Source of the DNA: Oxalobacteraceae bacterium
GTDB lineage: Bacteria; Pseudomonadota; Gammaproteobacteria; Burkholderiales; Burkholderiaceae_D
Direction of reading: 5' to 3'
DNA: 5,980 nt
Assembly: GCA_947453015.1 (NCBI GenBank)
Contig: CANGFL010000096.1
Location: 1-5,980, forward strand
This document shows, one piece after another, positions 1-5,980 of the stretch. The notes below the pieces were generated by a model that saw only the letters and a program-made list of their open reading frames with translations, ran no database searches and was not told the origin of the DNA. Both the position numbers and the translations under genes were made by a program. The stretch's first letter is position 1; the number at the start of each line of letters is the position of its first letter.

Positions 1-1705
1 AAACGTTAATCAATGTACTGCGTTGCAGAGGAAGGGTAATTATGGAATACAGGCCAATTAACTCCATGCAATGGTTAAGTTCATTCAAAAACGTACTATC
101 TCTGGTGACGAGTACACAAGTAAGCTTTCCACTCGCATGAATTTTCTGAAAATAATTTGTGGTTGAACTTATTCGTTCTTTATAACTCTGCAAACTTTCG
201 CCATCCAGGCAAGGCTCATCAATAAATACAAGCCGCACAGGCTTGCCAGCTAAGGTGGCATGTTCTAATGATTCAACGACCCCTTCAACACTCTGGCAAA
301 TTTCGGGGGCGATACCGCAAGCCATGGTTATTTGTGCAACTAGATTGGGTTGACTTCGTAACGGACTAAATACTAGGGAACGAATTGAGGCAACCGCCAG
401 TTCAGAAGAAACAGGCGCTGATTTTGTCTCCATTTCAAATTCCAGCTCGAACCAAAATTCACTTCCCTCTCCTTGAATACTGCTAAATCCTATTTCACCA
501 CCCATCAATTCAACTAATTGCTTGCAAATAGTCGTACCTAGTCCGGTTCCACCGAAGCGTCGTGTGGTTGATTCATCGGCCTGCGTAAAACTTTCAAATA
601 TTTTGTCTTGCGCGCACATGGGAATACCAATCCCAGTATCTTTGACTGAAAATCGTAAACGTATATGACCTAGCGTCTTTGCTACGAGACTTACGCCTAC
701 AGAGATTCTTCCTTGTTCGGTGAATTTGACTGCATTTCCAATTAGATTAACGAGTATTTGTCGCAGATGATGTTGATCGCCATTAATTTGAAATGGGACG
801 TCGGAGCATATGCTGTGGGTAAGATGAATTTGAAACGGATCGATGCGATAGCGGAAAATATCTAAAATACTTTGAATTATTTTATATAAGTCGAATTGCA
901 CTGATTCAACCGACATTTTTCCTGCTTCTATTTTTGAAAAATCTAAAACATCTTCGATCTGAGTAAGCATCACTTGCGATGTCGCAGTGAGGCAATCAAG
1001 CATCTCGATTTGATCACGATCGAGCTGCGTACTTCGCATCAAATCAATCATGCCTATGATGGCGTTTAGAGGCGTTCTTAACTCATGACTCACCGAGCAA
1101 ATAAACTGCCTTTTAGCAATGTTTGCTTCCTCCGCACGATCGAGCGCTTTATAGAGACGACCAATTAACGTGCTTGAATACATGGATATCAATAAGGTAC
1201 CTAACCACAAGCCAAGGGCAAGACCTTGATCATCCTGCCAATACGGCGCTACCACGATCACGAGTCCAAATCCGCTGAGTGCCAAAACCAGGGCGATCAG
1301 TAAATACGTTCTTCCGAATCTGAAACCGTTACCAATAACTATCCATTGATATAAAAAACACAGTGGTGCAGCGTGACCACCGCCCACTATGAGCAAGTAA
1401 GTTAAGGAAGCAATATCCAACAATATGGACAAGATGCGTCTGACAGGCCTTTCTCCCGGCCAAAAATATACGCATGCCGCCATCAATACGGCAGCAATAA
1501 CGAATAGAGACGGGACAAAAACAAGATTCAGCGCATTGGCTGCTACGCTTTGCGGGTTCGAGAATTGGAGATCATTAAAATAATAAATTAACACCAAGCC
1601 AATCAAGACGCGTACTAAGGCTTGCTCAAATTCGTTATCTCGCTTCTCTTTTACATACCTAACCAGTAGCTGAATTACGTATGAAGAGATAAATTTTTCT
1701 TTCAT
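1..1705 (-). CDS. RpfC-like membrane hybrid sensor histidine kinase (3' end outside window)
   Basis: The reading frame is open from ATG at 1705 to the left edge, giving 568 residues and no stop. The N-terminal half has about five hydrophobic segments (roughly residues 28-44, 60-82, 91-108, 134-153, 161-180) and no periplasmic sensor domain. A HisKA domain follows with H-box SHELRTPLN (His207), then an HATPase domain with N-box [11 protein letters not shown] (320-330), G1 DTGIGIP (356-362), FESF (370-373) and G2 GTGLGTT (386-392). Residues 440-568 resemble a degenerate receiver domain. From memory, [11 protein letters not shown] (121-131), APYW (153-156) and [10 protein letters not shown] match Xanthomonas RpfC, the DSF quorum sensor, as does the short N-terminal stretch [12 protein letters not shown] (22-33). 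A kinase with all ATP-binding boxes is certain; DSF as ligand is inference, since no rpfF or rpfG is visible. The ATG has a weak AGG nine bases upstream, and an in-frame TGA lies 13 codons upstream. True RpfC ends in receiver and Hpt domains, which would lie outside the window. Confidence 0.85.
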   Translation of the reverse strand, partial: MKEKFISSYVIQLLVRYVKEKRDNEFEQALVRVLIGLVLIYYFNDLQFSNPQSVAANALNLVFVPSLFVIAAVLMAACVYFWPGERPVRRILSILLDIASLTYLLIVGGGHAAPLCFLYQWIVIGNGFRFGRTYLLIALVLALSGFGLVIVVAPYWQDDQGLALGLWLGTLLISMYSSTLIGRLYKALDRAEEANIAKRQFICSVSHELRTPLNAIIGMIDLMRSTQLDRDQIEMLDCLTATSQVMLTQIEDVLDFSKIEAGKMSVESVQFDLYKIIQSILDIFRYRIDPFQIHLTHSICSDVPFQINGDQHHLRQILVNLIGNAVKFTEQGRISVGVSLVAKTLGHIRLRFSVKDTGIGIPMCAQDKIFESFTQADESTTRRFGGTGLGTTICKQLVELMGGEIGFSSIQGEGSEFWFELEFEMETKSAPVSSELAVASIRSLVFSPLRSQPNLVAQITMACGIAPEICQSVEGVVESLEHATLAGKPVRLVFIDEPCLDGESLQSYKERISSTTNYFQKIHASGKLTCVLVTRDSTFLNELNHCMELIGLYSIITLPLQRSTLINV

Positions 1706-1853
1706 TGCTGTTTGCCTGAAGTCATGCAAAGTGGAAAATTTTCAAATGCACGCACTAAAAAATTTTTCATATGTCGCAGACTCTACTAGGGAAAGATGAT
1801 GCGACTAAGCGCAAATCAAATTTCACAACCTGTCATGAGGTAAAAGCAAGGGG

Positions 1854-1895
1854 CAGAGAAAATCTAACCACGAAGGTGTTCGTGATGATGTTAGA
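1854..1895 (-). terminator. Possible intrinsic terminator between dnaJ and the kinase gene
   Basis: Read on the minus strand, TCTAAC (1895-1890) pairs with GTTAGA (1868-1863) and CACGAA (1884-1879) pairs with TTCGTG (1874-1869). The loop is CACC and there is a 5-base bulge ATCAT on one side. The stem is followed directly by TTTTCTCT. This gives 12 perfect pairs with a T-rich tail in the direction of dnaJ transcription. On the plus strand no T run follows. The stem is not GC-rich and the T run is interrupted, so it may be weak. Confidence 0.45.
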
Positions 1896-2023
1896 AGATG
1901 CGGGGTAGAGATAGCTAGACTTGAGAAAAATCTGAAGGCAGCAGGAAATTTCTTAGCGAGAGACTGATTTATTACACATTTTATGGCGAACCAGCGCTGA
2001 TGTACGACAGCTAGGTTATGTGA

Positions 2024-2079
2024 TTCATGGCGTGAAACGAAACATAGTGTCGCTATGCGACATTCGCTCCAGCCATGAA
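2024..2079 (-). other. Long RNA hairpin in the dnaJ 3' untranslated region
   Basis: It begins about 16 bases after the dnaJ stop. On the minus strand TTCATGGC (2079-2072) pairs perfectly with GCCATGAA (2031-2024). Across a single bulged C (2032), TGGAGCGAA (2071-2063) pairs with TTCGTTTCA (2041-2033) using two G-U pairs. Then, with a 6-base bulge on one side, TGTCGC (2062-2057) pairs with GCGACA (2053-2048) around the triloop ATA. That is about 23 pairs in all. The two G-U pairs would be C-A mismatches in plus-strand RNA, so the fold favours the dnaJ transcript. No T run follows, so a simple intrinsic terminator is unlikely. A 3' stability or processing element is a reasonable inference. Confidence 0.55.
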
Positions 2080-2094
2080 ATTACTTACGGTGGG

Positions 2095-3216
2095 TTACTC
2101 GAAAAATTCTTTGACTTTATCCATCCAAGATTTGCTCTGCGGACTATGTTTGGCTCCACCCGCTTCGGTCAACTTATCGAATTCTTCTAATAGTTCTTTC
2201 TGCTTGTCAGTCAGCTTGACCGGCGTCTCAATCAAAATATGACAAAACAAATCGCCAGGAACTCCTGAGCGCACGCCCTTAATACCTTTACCGCGCAAGC
2301 GGAACGTTTTTCCCGTCTGCGTACCTTCAGGCACGGTGAACGATACCTTTCCACCTAAGGTGGGCACTTCTATGTCTCCGCCCAACGTCGCACGCGCAAA
2401 CGAGATGGGCATTTCGCAATGCAGATCATCGCCATCTCGCTGAAATACAGCGTGCTGCTTAATATGAATTTCAACATACAAATCACCGGTCGGACCACCA
2501 TTCATGCCCGGCTCGCCGTTACCGGTTGAGCGAATTCGCATGCCATCATCAATACCGGCTGGGATTTTTACTTCCAGTGTCTTATTGCGTTTTATGCGGC
2601 CAGAACCAGCGCAGCCACCACACGGATCAGGTATGACCTTGCCAGTGCCATGACACTTGGGGCACGTTTGCTGAATGCTGAAAAAACCTTGCTGCATACG
2701 AACTTGACCATGACCACCGCAAGTACCGCACGTAGTTGGCGAGGTTCCTGGCTTTGCACCGGAACCATGGCAGGTATCGCATTCACTCCACGAAGGCACA
2801 CGTATCGTGGTGTCGAAACCATTCGCTGCCTGCTCAAGGGTGATGTCTAAGTTGTAGCGAAGATCGGCACCGCGATAAACCTGCGGTCCACTACGCGCAC
2901 GGCCTCCGCCGAAAATATCACCGAAGATATCGCCAAACGCATCCGAGAATCCACCCGCTCCTGCGCCACCACCACCGCCACCCATATTCGGATCGACACC
3001 TGCATGGCCATAGCGATCATACGCTTCGCGCTTTTGAGGATCGGAAAGCATTTCATACGCTTCCTTGGCTTCTTTGAATTTATCCTCAGCGCCTTTGCTA
3101 TCGGGATTTCGATCAGGATGATGCTTCATCGCTAGCTTGCGATACGCCTTCTTGATCTCATCGTCCGACGCATTTTTTGCTACGCCAAGTATTTCGTAAA
3201 AATCACGTTTAGCCAT
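2095..3216 (-). CDS. dnaJ: Chaperone protein DnaJ (Hsp40)
   Basis: This is a full-length type I DnaJ of 373 residues, the usual size. It is the cytosolic co-chaperone that binds unfolded clients, passes them to DnaK and stimulates DnaK ATP hydrolysis. The J domain spans about residues 1-70 with the essential HPD at 33-35. A Gly/Phe-rich linker covers about 76-110, including a run of seven glycines at 79-85 broken by GAGAGG and the repeated [11 protein letters not shown]. The zinc-binding region has all four CxxCxGxG repeats with cysteines at 146/149, 163/166, 185/188 and 199/202. The two C-terminal beta-sandwich client domains and dimerisation tail follow. It is the third gene of grpE-dnaK-dnaJ, 92 bases after dnaK across an apparent attenuator. 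The [12 protein letters not shown] start is canonical, but the ribosome site is weak: only GGA at 3227-3225, eight bases before the ATG. No defects are seen. Confidence 0.98.
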   Translation of the reverse strand: MAKRDFYEILGVAKNASDDEIKKAYRKLAMKHHPDRNPDSKGAEDKFKEAKEAYEMLSDPQKREAYDRYGHAGVDPNMGGGGGGAGAGGFSDAFGDIFGDIFGGGRARSGPQVYRGADLRYNLDITLEQAANGFDTTIRVPSWSECDTCHGSGAKPGTSPTTCGTCGGHGQVRMQQGFFSIQQTCPKCHGTGKVIPDPCGGCAGSGRIKRNKTLEVKIPAGIDDGMRIRSTGNGEPGMNGGPTGDLYVEIHIKQHAVFQRDGDDLHCEMPISFARATLGGDIEVPTLGGKVSFTVPEGTQTGKTFRLRGKGIKGVRSGVPGDLFCHILIETPVKLTDKQKELLEEFDKLTEAGGAKHSPQSKSWMDKVKEFFE

Positions 3217-3231
3217 CTCACATATCCATGC

Positions 3232-3270
3232 AAAAAACCGGGCAGGAGGCGAAACAGCGCTCCAGCCCGG
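3232..3270 (-). terminator. Intrinsic terminator or attenuator between dnaK and dnaJ
   Basis: On the minus strand CCGGGC (3270-3265) pairs with GCCCGG (3243-3238). After a T-T mismatch, GGAG (3263-3260) pairs with CTCC (3248-3245) around an 11-base loop. The stem is followed at once by TTTTTT (3237-3232), the standard intrinsic terminator layout. It lies after the dnaK stop and before dnaJ with no obvious promoter after it, so partial read-through is the simplest way dnaJ could be expressed. That would give less DnaJ than DnaK, which is inference. Confidence 0.78.
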
Positions 3271-3272
3271 CG

Positions 3273-3300
3273 TCGTCGATGCAGGCTAGCTGCATGACGA
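3273..3300 (-). other. Second hairpin just after the dnaK stop codon
   Basis: On the minus strand TCGTC plus ATGCAG (3300-3290) pairs with CTGCAT (3284-3279) and GACGA (3277-3273), with one bulged C at 3278 and the loop CTAGC. This gives 11 pairs starting eight bases after the dnaK TAA. No T run follows directly. It sits three bases upstream of the terminator hairpin, so the two would stack in tandem in the transcript. It may protect the dnaK mRNA 3' end or modulate termination; neither role is shown by sequence alone. Confidence 0.6.
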
Positions 3301-3308
3301 GGGTAAAA

Positions 3309-5252
3309 TTATTTGTCTTTTACTTCCTTGAAGTCCGCGTCGACCACATCATGTTCGGCGGGCTTAGCACCTGCAGCTGATTCGCCGGGTGCTGCACCGG
3401 CAGCCGCACCTGATGCTGCTTGTTGTGCTTGCATATCGGCGTACACTTTTTCACCTAACTTCTGCGATGCCGTAGAAAGTGCTTCCACTTTAGCGTCAAT
3501 CGCTGCTTTATCAGCACCTTTCAACACGTCCTCAAGATCCTTAATGGCCGCTTCAATTTTTTCTTTTTCACCCACCTCGAGCTTGTCACCATGCTCGGTC
3601 AATGCTTTGCGGGTCGAATGAACTAAGGCATCACCTTGGTTATGCGCTTCGGCGAGTTCTTTTAAGCGTTTGTCTTCTTCGGCATTCGCTTCAGCATCAC
3701 GCACCATGCTCTGTATCTCTTCTTCCGTGAGACCAGAATTCGCTTTGATGGTGACTTTATTTTCTTTGCCGGTCGCTTTGTCTTTTGCACCCACATGCAA
3801 AATACCATTTGCATCGATATCAAACGTCACTTCAATTTGAGGCGTGCCACGCTGTGAAGGTGGAATACCTTCGAGATTAAATTCACCTAAGCTCTTATTA
3901 CCGGTGGCCATTTCACGCTCACCTTGATACACCTTAATCGTGACCGCCGGTTGATTATCTTCTGCTGTAGAAAACACTTGGCTAAATTTGGTTGGGATAG
4001 TGGTGTTTTTCTTAATCATCTTGGTCATCACGCCACCAAGAGTCTCAATACCCAATGACAGCGGTGTCACATCCAACAAAAGCAAATCTTTACGATCGCC
4101 TGAAAGGACCGAACCCTGAATCGCAGCACCTACAGCTACGGCCTCATCAGGATTCACGTCTTTGCGTGGCTCACGACCAAAAAACTCTTTAACTTTTTCT
4201 TGCACCTTAGGCATACGAGTCATGCCGCCGACCAGAATGATGTCGTCGATGTCAGCGACTTTAACGCCCGCATCATTAATCGCGATACGGCAAGGCTCGA
4301 TCGTCTTAGAAATCAATTCCTCAACTAAGGACTCGAGCTTAGCGCGGGTCATCTTTAAGTTAAGGTGCATAGGCGCACCATTCGCCATCGCAATGTAAGG
4401 CTCATTAATTTCCGTCTGCTGCGATGAAGACAATTCAATCTTCGCGCGCTCAGCGGATGCCTTAATACGCTGCAAAGCGATAGGATCTTTGGATAAATCT
4501 ACGCCATTAATTTTTTTGAATTCATCAATAATGAAATCAATGATGCGCTGATCGAAATCTTCACCACCTAAGAACGTGTCGCCATTGGTTGAAAGCACTT
4601 CGAACTGCATCTCACCATCGACATCGGCGATCTCAATGATCGATACGTCAAAGGTACCGCCGCCCAAGTCATACACTGCAATCTTGCGGTCGCCTTTGCC
4701 ACCTTTATCCAAGCCAAAAGCCAGCGCGGCCGCGGTCGGTTCATTGATGATACGTTTGACTTCAAGACCTGCAATACGACCTGCATCTTTGGTTGCCTGA
4801 CGTTGTGCATCATTGAAATACGCAGGAACGGTAATAACCGCTTCAGTGACTTCTTCGCCGAGATAGTCTTCGGCAGTTTTTTTCATTTTGCGGAGCACTT
4901 CCGCAGAAATTTGTTGTGGCGCTAGTTTTTTATCGCGTACCGAAATCCAAGCGTCACTGTTATCCGCTTTCATGATTTCGTAAGGCATCAGACCTATGTC
5001 TTTTTGCACTTCTTTTTCATCAAACTTACGACCGATCAGGCGCTTAACTGCAAACAGCGTGTTCTTAGGATTAGTCACCGCCTGACGCTTAGCTGGTGCG
5101 CCAACGAGAATTTCGCCATCCTCTTGATAAGCGATGATAGAAGGCGTGGTACGTGCGCCTTCTGAGTTTTCGATAACCTTAGGCTGACCACCCTCCATGA
5201 TGGCGACACAGGAATTCGTGGTTCCCAGATCAATGCCAATAATCTTGCTCAT
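3309..5252 (-). CDS. dnaK: Chaperone protein DnaK (Hsp70)
   Basis: This is a complete Hsp70 of 647 residues, close to the usual 635-650. It is the cytosolic ATP-dependent chaperone that holds and releases exposed hydrophobic segments, working with DnaJ and GrpE. The actin-like ATPase domain covers about 1-385, with phosphate loop GIDLGTTNS (6-14), [10 protein letters not shown] (171-180), [10 protein letters not shown] (195-204, the threonine being the family's autophosphorylation site) and [11 protein letters not shown] (341-351). The interdomain linker is [11 protein letters not shown] at 390-400. The substrate-binding beta domain runs to about 505 and the helical lid to about 605. An Ala/Gly-rich tail of about 30 residues ends in [10 protein letters not shown], with Lys where many homologues have a second Glu. 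A good AAGGA at 5264-5260, seven bases before the ATG, supports the start. A sigma-32-type promoter lies in the 97-base gap upstream, so dnaK can be transcribed independently of grpE. The C-terminal half reads as betaproteobacterial from memory. Confidence 0.99.
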   Translation of the reverse strand: MSKIIGIDLGTTNSCVAIMEGGQPKVIENSEGARTTPSIIAYQEDGEILVGAPAKRQAVTNPKNTLFAVKRLIGRKFDEKEVQKDIGLMPYEIMKADNSDAWISVRDKKLAPQQISAEVLRKMKKTAEDYLGEEVTEAVITVPAYFNDAQRQATKDAGRIAGLEVKRIINEPTAAALAFGLDKGGKGDRKIAVYDLGGGTFDVSIIEIADVDGEMQFEVLSTNGDTFLGGEDFDQRIIDFIIDEFKKINGVDLSKDPIALQRIKASAERAKIELSSSQQTEINEPYIAMANGAPMHLNLKMTRAKLESLVEELISKTIEPCRIAINDAGVKVADIDDIILVGGMTRMPKVQEKVKEFFGREPRKDVNPDEAVAVGAAIQGSVLSGDRKDLLLLDVTPLSLGIETLGGVMTKMIKKNTTIPTKFSQVFSTAEDNQPAVTIKVYQGEREMATGNKSLGEFNLEGIPPSQRGTPQIEVTFDIDANGILHVGAKDKATGKENKVTIKANSGLTEEEIQSMVRDAEANAEEDKRLKELAEAHNQGDALVHSTRKALTEHGDKLEVGEKEKIEAAIKDLEDVLKGADKAAIDAKVEALSTASQKLGEKVYADMQAQQAASGAAAGAAPGESAAGAKPAEHDVVDADFKEVKDK

Positions 5253-5259
5253 GATGTTT

Positions 5260-5264
5260 TCCTT
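5260..5264 (-). promoter_or_regulatory. dnaK ribosome binding site
   Basis: AAGGA on the minus strand lies seven bases before the dnaK ATG. It is the strongest Shine-Dalgarno match among the complete genes here and fixes the [10 protein letters not shown] start. Confidence 0.8.
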
Positions 5265-5311
5265 AAATAACTAGTTCAATGTCTGTAATACTGAATCTGT
5301 CGATAGTTCTG

Positions 5312-5339
5312 ATATGCGGCGCTTAGCTCAAGTTTCAAG
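5312..5339 (-). promoter_or_regulatory. Heat-shock (sigma-32, RpoH) promoter of dnaK
   Basis: On the minus strand the -35 element CTTGAAA (5339-5333) matches the E. coli sigma-32 consensus exactly. The spacer is 13 bases, and the -10 element CCGCATAT (5319-5312) differs from CCCCATnT at one position. Transcription would start near 5305, giving a dnaK leader of about 50 bases. It lies downstream of the grpE stop and upstream of dnaK. A sigma-32 consensus in front of dnaK is well established in proteobacteria; activity here is inferred. Confidence 0.82.
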
Positions 5340-5350
5340 AAGCTTGAAAC
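5332..5350 (-). repeat. Perfect inverted repeat overlapping the grpE stop and the dnaK -35 box
   Basis: On the minus strand GTTTCAAG (5350-5343), spacer CTT, and CTTGAAAC (5339-5332) form an 8-bp perfect inverted repeat. Its first base is the last base of the grpE TAG, and its right arm contains the CTTGAAA -35 element. No T run follows, so it is not a classical terminator. It could fold at the 3' end of grpE mRNA or simply reflect a mirrored -35 box. Confidence 0.7.
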
Positions 5351-5940
5351 TATTGAGACACCGTCACCAATGCCGGCCGTAACAAACGATCGGAAATCAT
5401 GTAACCCTTTTGCAGCACGCTCACTATCGTGTTGGCCTCTTGCTCCGAAGGCACCATAGAAATGGCCTGATGTTTCATTGGGTCGAGCTTCTCACCCGGC
5501 TTCGGATCGAGTTCGACCAAGCGATTTCGCTCAAAGGCGGCGACCAGCTGCTTCAAGGTCATGTCCACACCTTCTTTGAGCGACTCAACCGAAGGCACTT
5601 CGATTTTGAGCGCCATCTCAAGGCTATCTTTCACTGGCAACAAAGCTTCAGCAAAACCCTCGATCGCAAATTTGTGCGCCTTGGAGATATCCTCCTGAGC
5701 ACGCCGACGAATATTTTCAGCATCGGCTTTGGCGCGCAAAAACGCATCCTGCATCTCGGCTAGTTTGGCTTCGGCCTCGTTCAATCGCTGACCCAGGTCT
5801 AGCCCGCCTTCCATCGCTTGCTGAGCTAACTCGTCGGCGGTAAAGGTCACGTTTTCTGTCAAATCTTTAGGCTGCTCAGGTTCCGTCTGACCCGTTTGCT
5901 GACCTGTTTGCTGACCCGGCTGGGATTCTGCTTGATTCAT
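5350..5940 (-). CDS. grpE: Nucleotide exchange factor GrpE
   Basis: GrpE of 196 residues, a normal length. It is a dimeric cytosolic factor that opens the DnaK ATPase domain to release ADP, and its long helix acts as a thermosensor. Residues 1-30 are a Gln/Thr/Gly-rich disordered tail containing three QxGQ units. A long coiled-coil helix covers about 46-95 with the typical [18 protein letters not shown]. The C-terminal beta domain carries [12 protein letters not shown] (149-160), [19 protein letters not shown] (177-195) and the family-defining RxLRPAxVxV pattern. I chose the ATG at 5940 because GGAG (5949-5946) lies five bases upstream. A GTG at 5976 extends the frame by 12 residues that do not look like GrpE and would place the Shine-Dalgarno inside the gene. 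It is first in the visible operon; any grpE promoter lies beyond the right edge. Confidence 0.97.
   Translation of the reverse strand: MNQAESQPGQQTGQQTGQTEPEQPKDLTENVTFTADELAQQAMEGGLDLGQRLNEAEAKLAEMQDAFLRAKADAENIRRRAQEDISKAHKFAIEGFAEALLPVKDSLEMALKIEVPSVESLKEGVDMTLKQLVAAFERNRLVELDPKPGEKLDPMKHQAISMVPSEQEANTIVSVLQKGYMISDRLLRPALVTVSQ
5887..5922. repeat. Three 12-bp tandem repeats in the grpE N-terminus
   Basis: Three consecutive 12-base units, CTGACCCGTTTG, CTGACCTGTTTG and CTGACCCGGCTG on the plus strand, encode QPGQ, QTGQ and QTGQ in GrpE residues 7-18. The length is a multiple of three, so copy-number change would keep the frame. It lies in the disordered tail, where length variation should be tolerated. 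Confidence 0.8.
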
Positions 5941-5945
5941 AAGTT

Positions 5946-5949
5946 CTCC
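5946..5949 (-). promoter_or_regulatory. grpE ribosome binding site
   Basis: GGAG on the minus strand lies five bases before the ATG at 5940. It decides between this ATG and the upstream in-frame GTG at 5976. Confidence 0.7.
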
Positions 5950-5980
5950 AACTAAATCAATTACTTGCAATAACACTGGG

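Larger units (their letters stand above)
1706..2094. other. 389-base intergenic region between dnaJ and the kinase gene
   Basis: No open frame here has both a plausible ribosome binding site and more than about 15 codons on either strand. The stretch is AT-rich near the kinase start, with the 10-bp palindrome GAAAATTTTC at 1734-1743 and a second A/T run at 1757-1768. Two hairpins are annotated separately (2024-2079 and 1863-1895). The kinase promoter should lie between about 1720 and 1860 on the minus strand, but no -35/-10 pair is good enough to call. A small RNA is possible but not shown. Confidence 0.6.

Noticed and set aside
1796..1843. Plus-strand 15-codon frame starting ATGATGCGA
   Set aside because: Very short, no family resemblance and only a poor ribosome site; expected by chance in an intergenic stretch.
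1862..1896. Resemblance to an integron attC site (ATCTAAC ... GTTAGA)
   Set aside because: The outer halves fit the R''/R' patterns, but the element is only about 35 bases, lacks the L boxes and central spacer, and there is no integrase or cassette nearby. A terminator-like hairpin explains it better.
2592..3056. Open frames overlapping dnaJ on either strand (including 2650-2850 plus)
   Set aside because: Shadow frames of dnaJ with no recognisable protein pattern or ribosome site.
3313..3621. Plus-strand 102-residue frame antisense to the dnaK 3' end
   Set aside because: Its Ser/Ala-rich composition mirrors the Ala/Gly-rich DnaK tail; no independent coding evidence.
4162..4813. Open frames within dnaK at 4162-4398, 4568-4813 and 4576-4800
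   Set aside because: They are out-of-frame or antisense to a fully conserved DnaK and have no family resemblance.
5253..5349. CIRCE/HrcA operator before dnaK
   Set aside because: No TTAGCACTC and GAGTGCTAA pair is present; the only inverted repeat is the one around the sigma-32 -35 box.
5410..5763. Plus-strand 117-residue frame antisense to grpE
   Set aside because: Shadow of grpE; the sense frame has all GrpE motifs.
5941..5976. Extended GrpE start at the GTG at 5976
   Set aside because: The 12 extra residues do not resemble GrpE, and a good GGAG lies just before the ATG at 5940.
5973..5980. CCCAGTGT at the right edge as a sigma-32 -10 box for grpE
   Set aside because: It is only a partial match, and the -35 region would fall outside the window, so it cannot be judged.

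Overview
The window holds a classical heat-shock chaperone operon on the minus strand, read right to left as grpE (5940-5350), dnaK (5252-3309) and dnaJ (3216-2095). After a 389-base gap comes a fourth minus-strand gene, a membrane-bound hybrid histidine kinase resembling the diffusible-signal-factor sensor RpfC. It starts at 1705 and runs off the left edge of the window (568 residues visible). All four genes share one strand. I see no rRNA, tRNA, CRISPR array, insertion sequence or prophage sequence.

The organism is most likely a betaproteobacterium of the Burkholderiales, perhaps an Oxalobacteraceae relative such as Undibacterium or Herminiimonas. This rests on gene order and on remembered wording of the DnaK C-terminal half (for example [17 protein letters not shown] and the tail [12 protein letters not shown]). 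It is inference; no search was run.

GrpE, DnaK and DnaJ form one ATP-driven folding machine. DnaJ delivers clients and stimulates DnaK ATP hydrolysis, and GrpE exchanges ADP for ATP. The regulatory DNA between them is readable. The grpE-dnaK gap carries a near-consensus sigma-32 promoter (CTTGAAA, 13-base spacer, CCGCATAT) whose -35 lies in a perfect 8-bp inverted repeat starting at the last base of the grpE stop codon. The dnaK-dnaJ gap carries two tandem hairpins, the second followed by six T residues. It looks like a partial terminator that would lower DnaJ relative to DnaK. No CIRCE element was seen.

The gap between dnaJ and the kinase (1706-2094) has no convincing gene but is structured. 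Sixteen bases after the dnaJ stop there is a long hairpin of about 23 pairs that folds better as minus-strand RNA than as plus-strand RNA. About 200 bases further on, a second hairpin is followed by a T-rich run and may be the real end of the operon. The kinase gene looks more AT-rich than the chaperone genes and probably has its own promoter, which I could not place with confidence.

I did not find a clearly unprecedented system. The best leads are the dnaJ 3' structure, the dnaK-dnaJ attenuator, the palindromic sigma-32 promoter and the RpfC-like kinase with its degenerate receiver.
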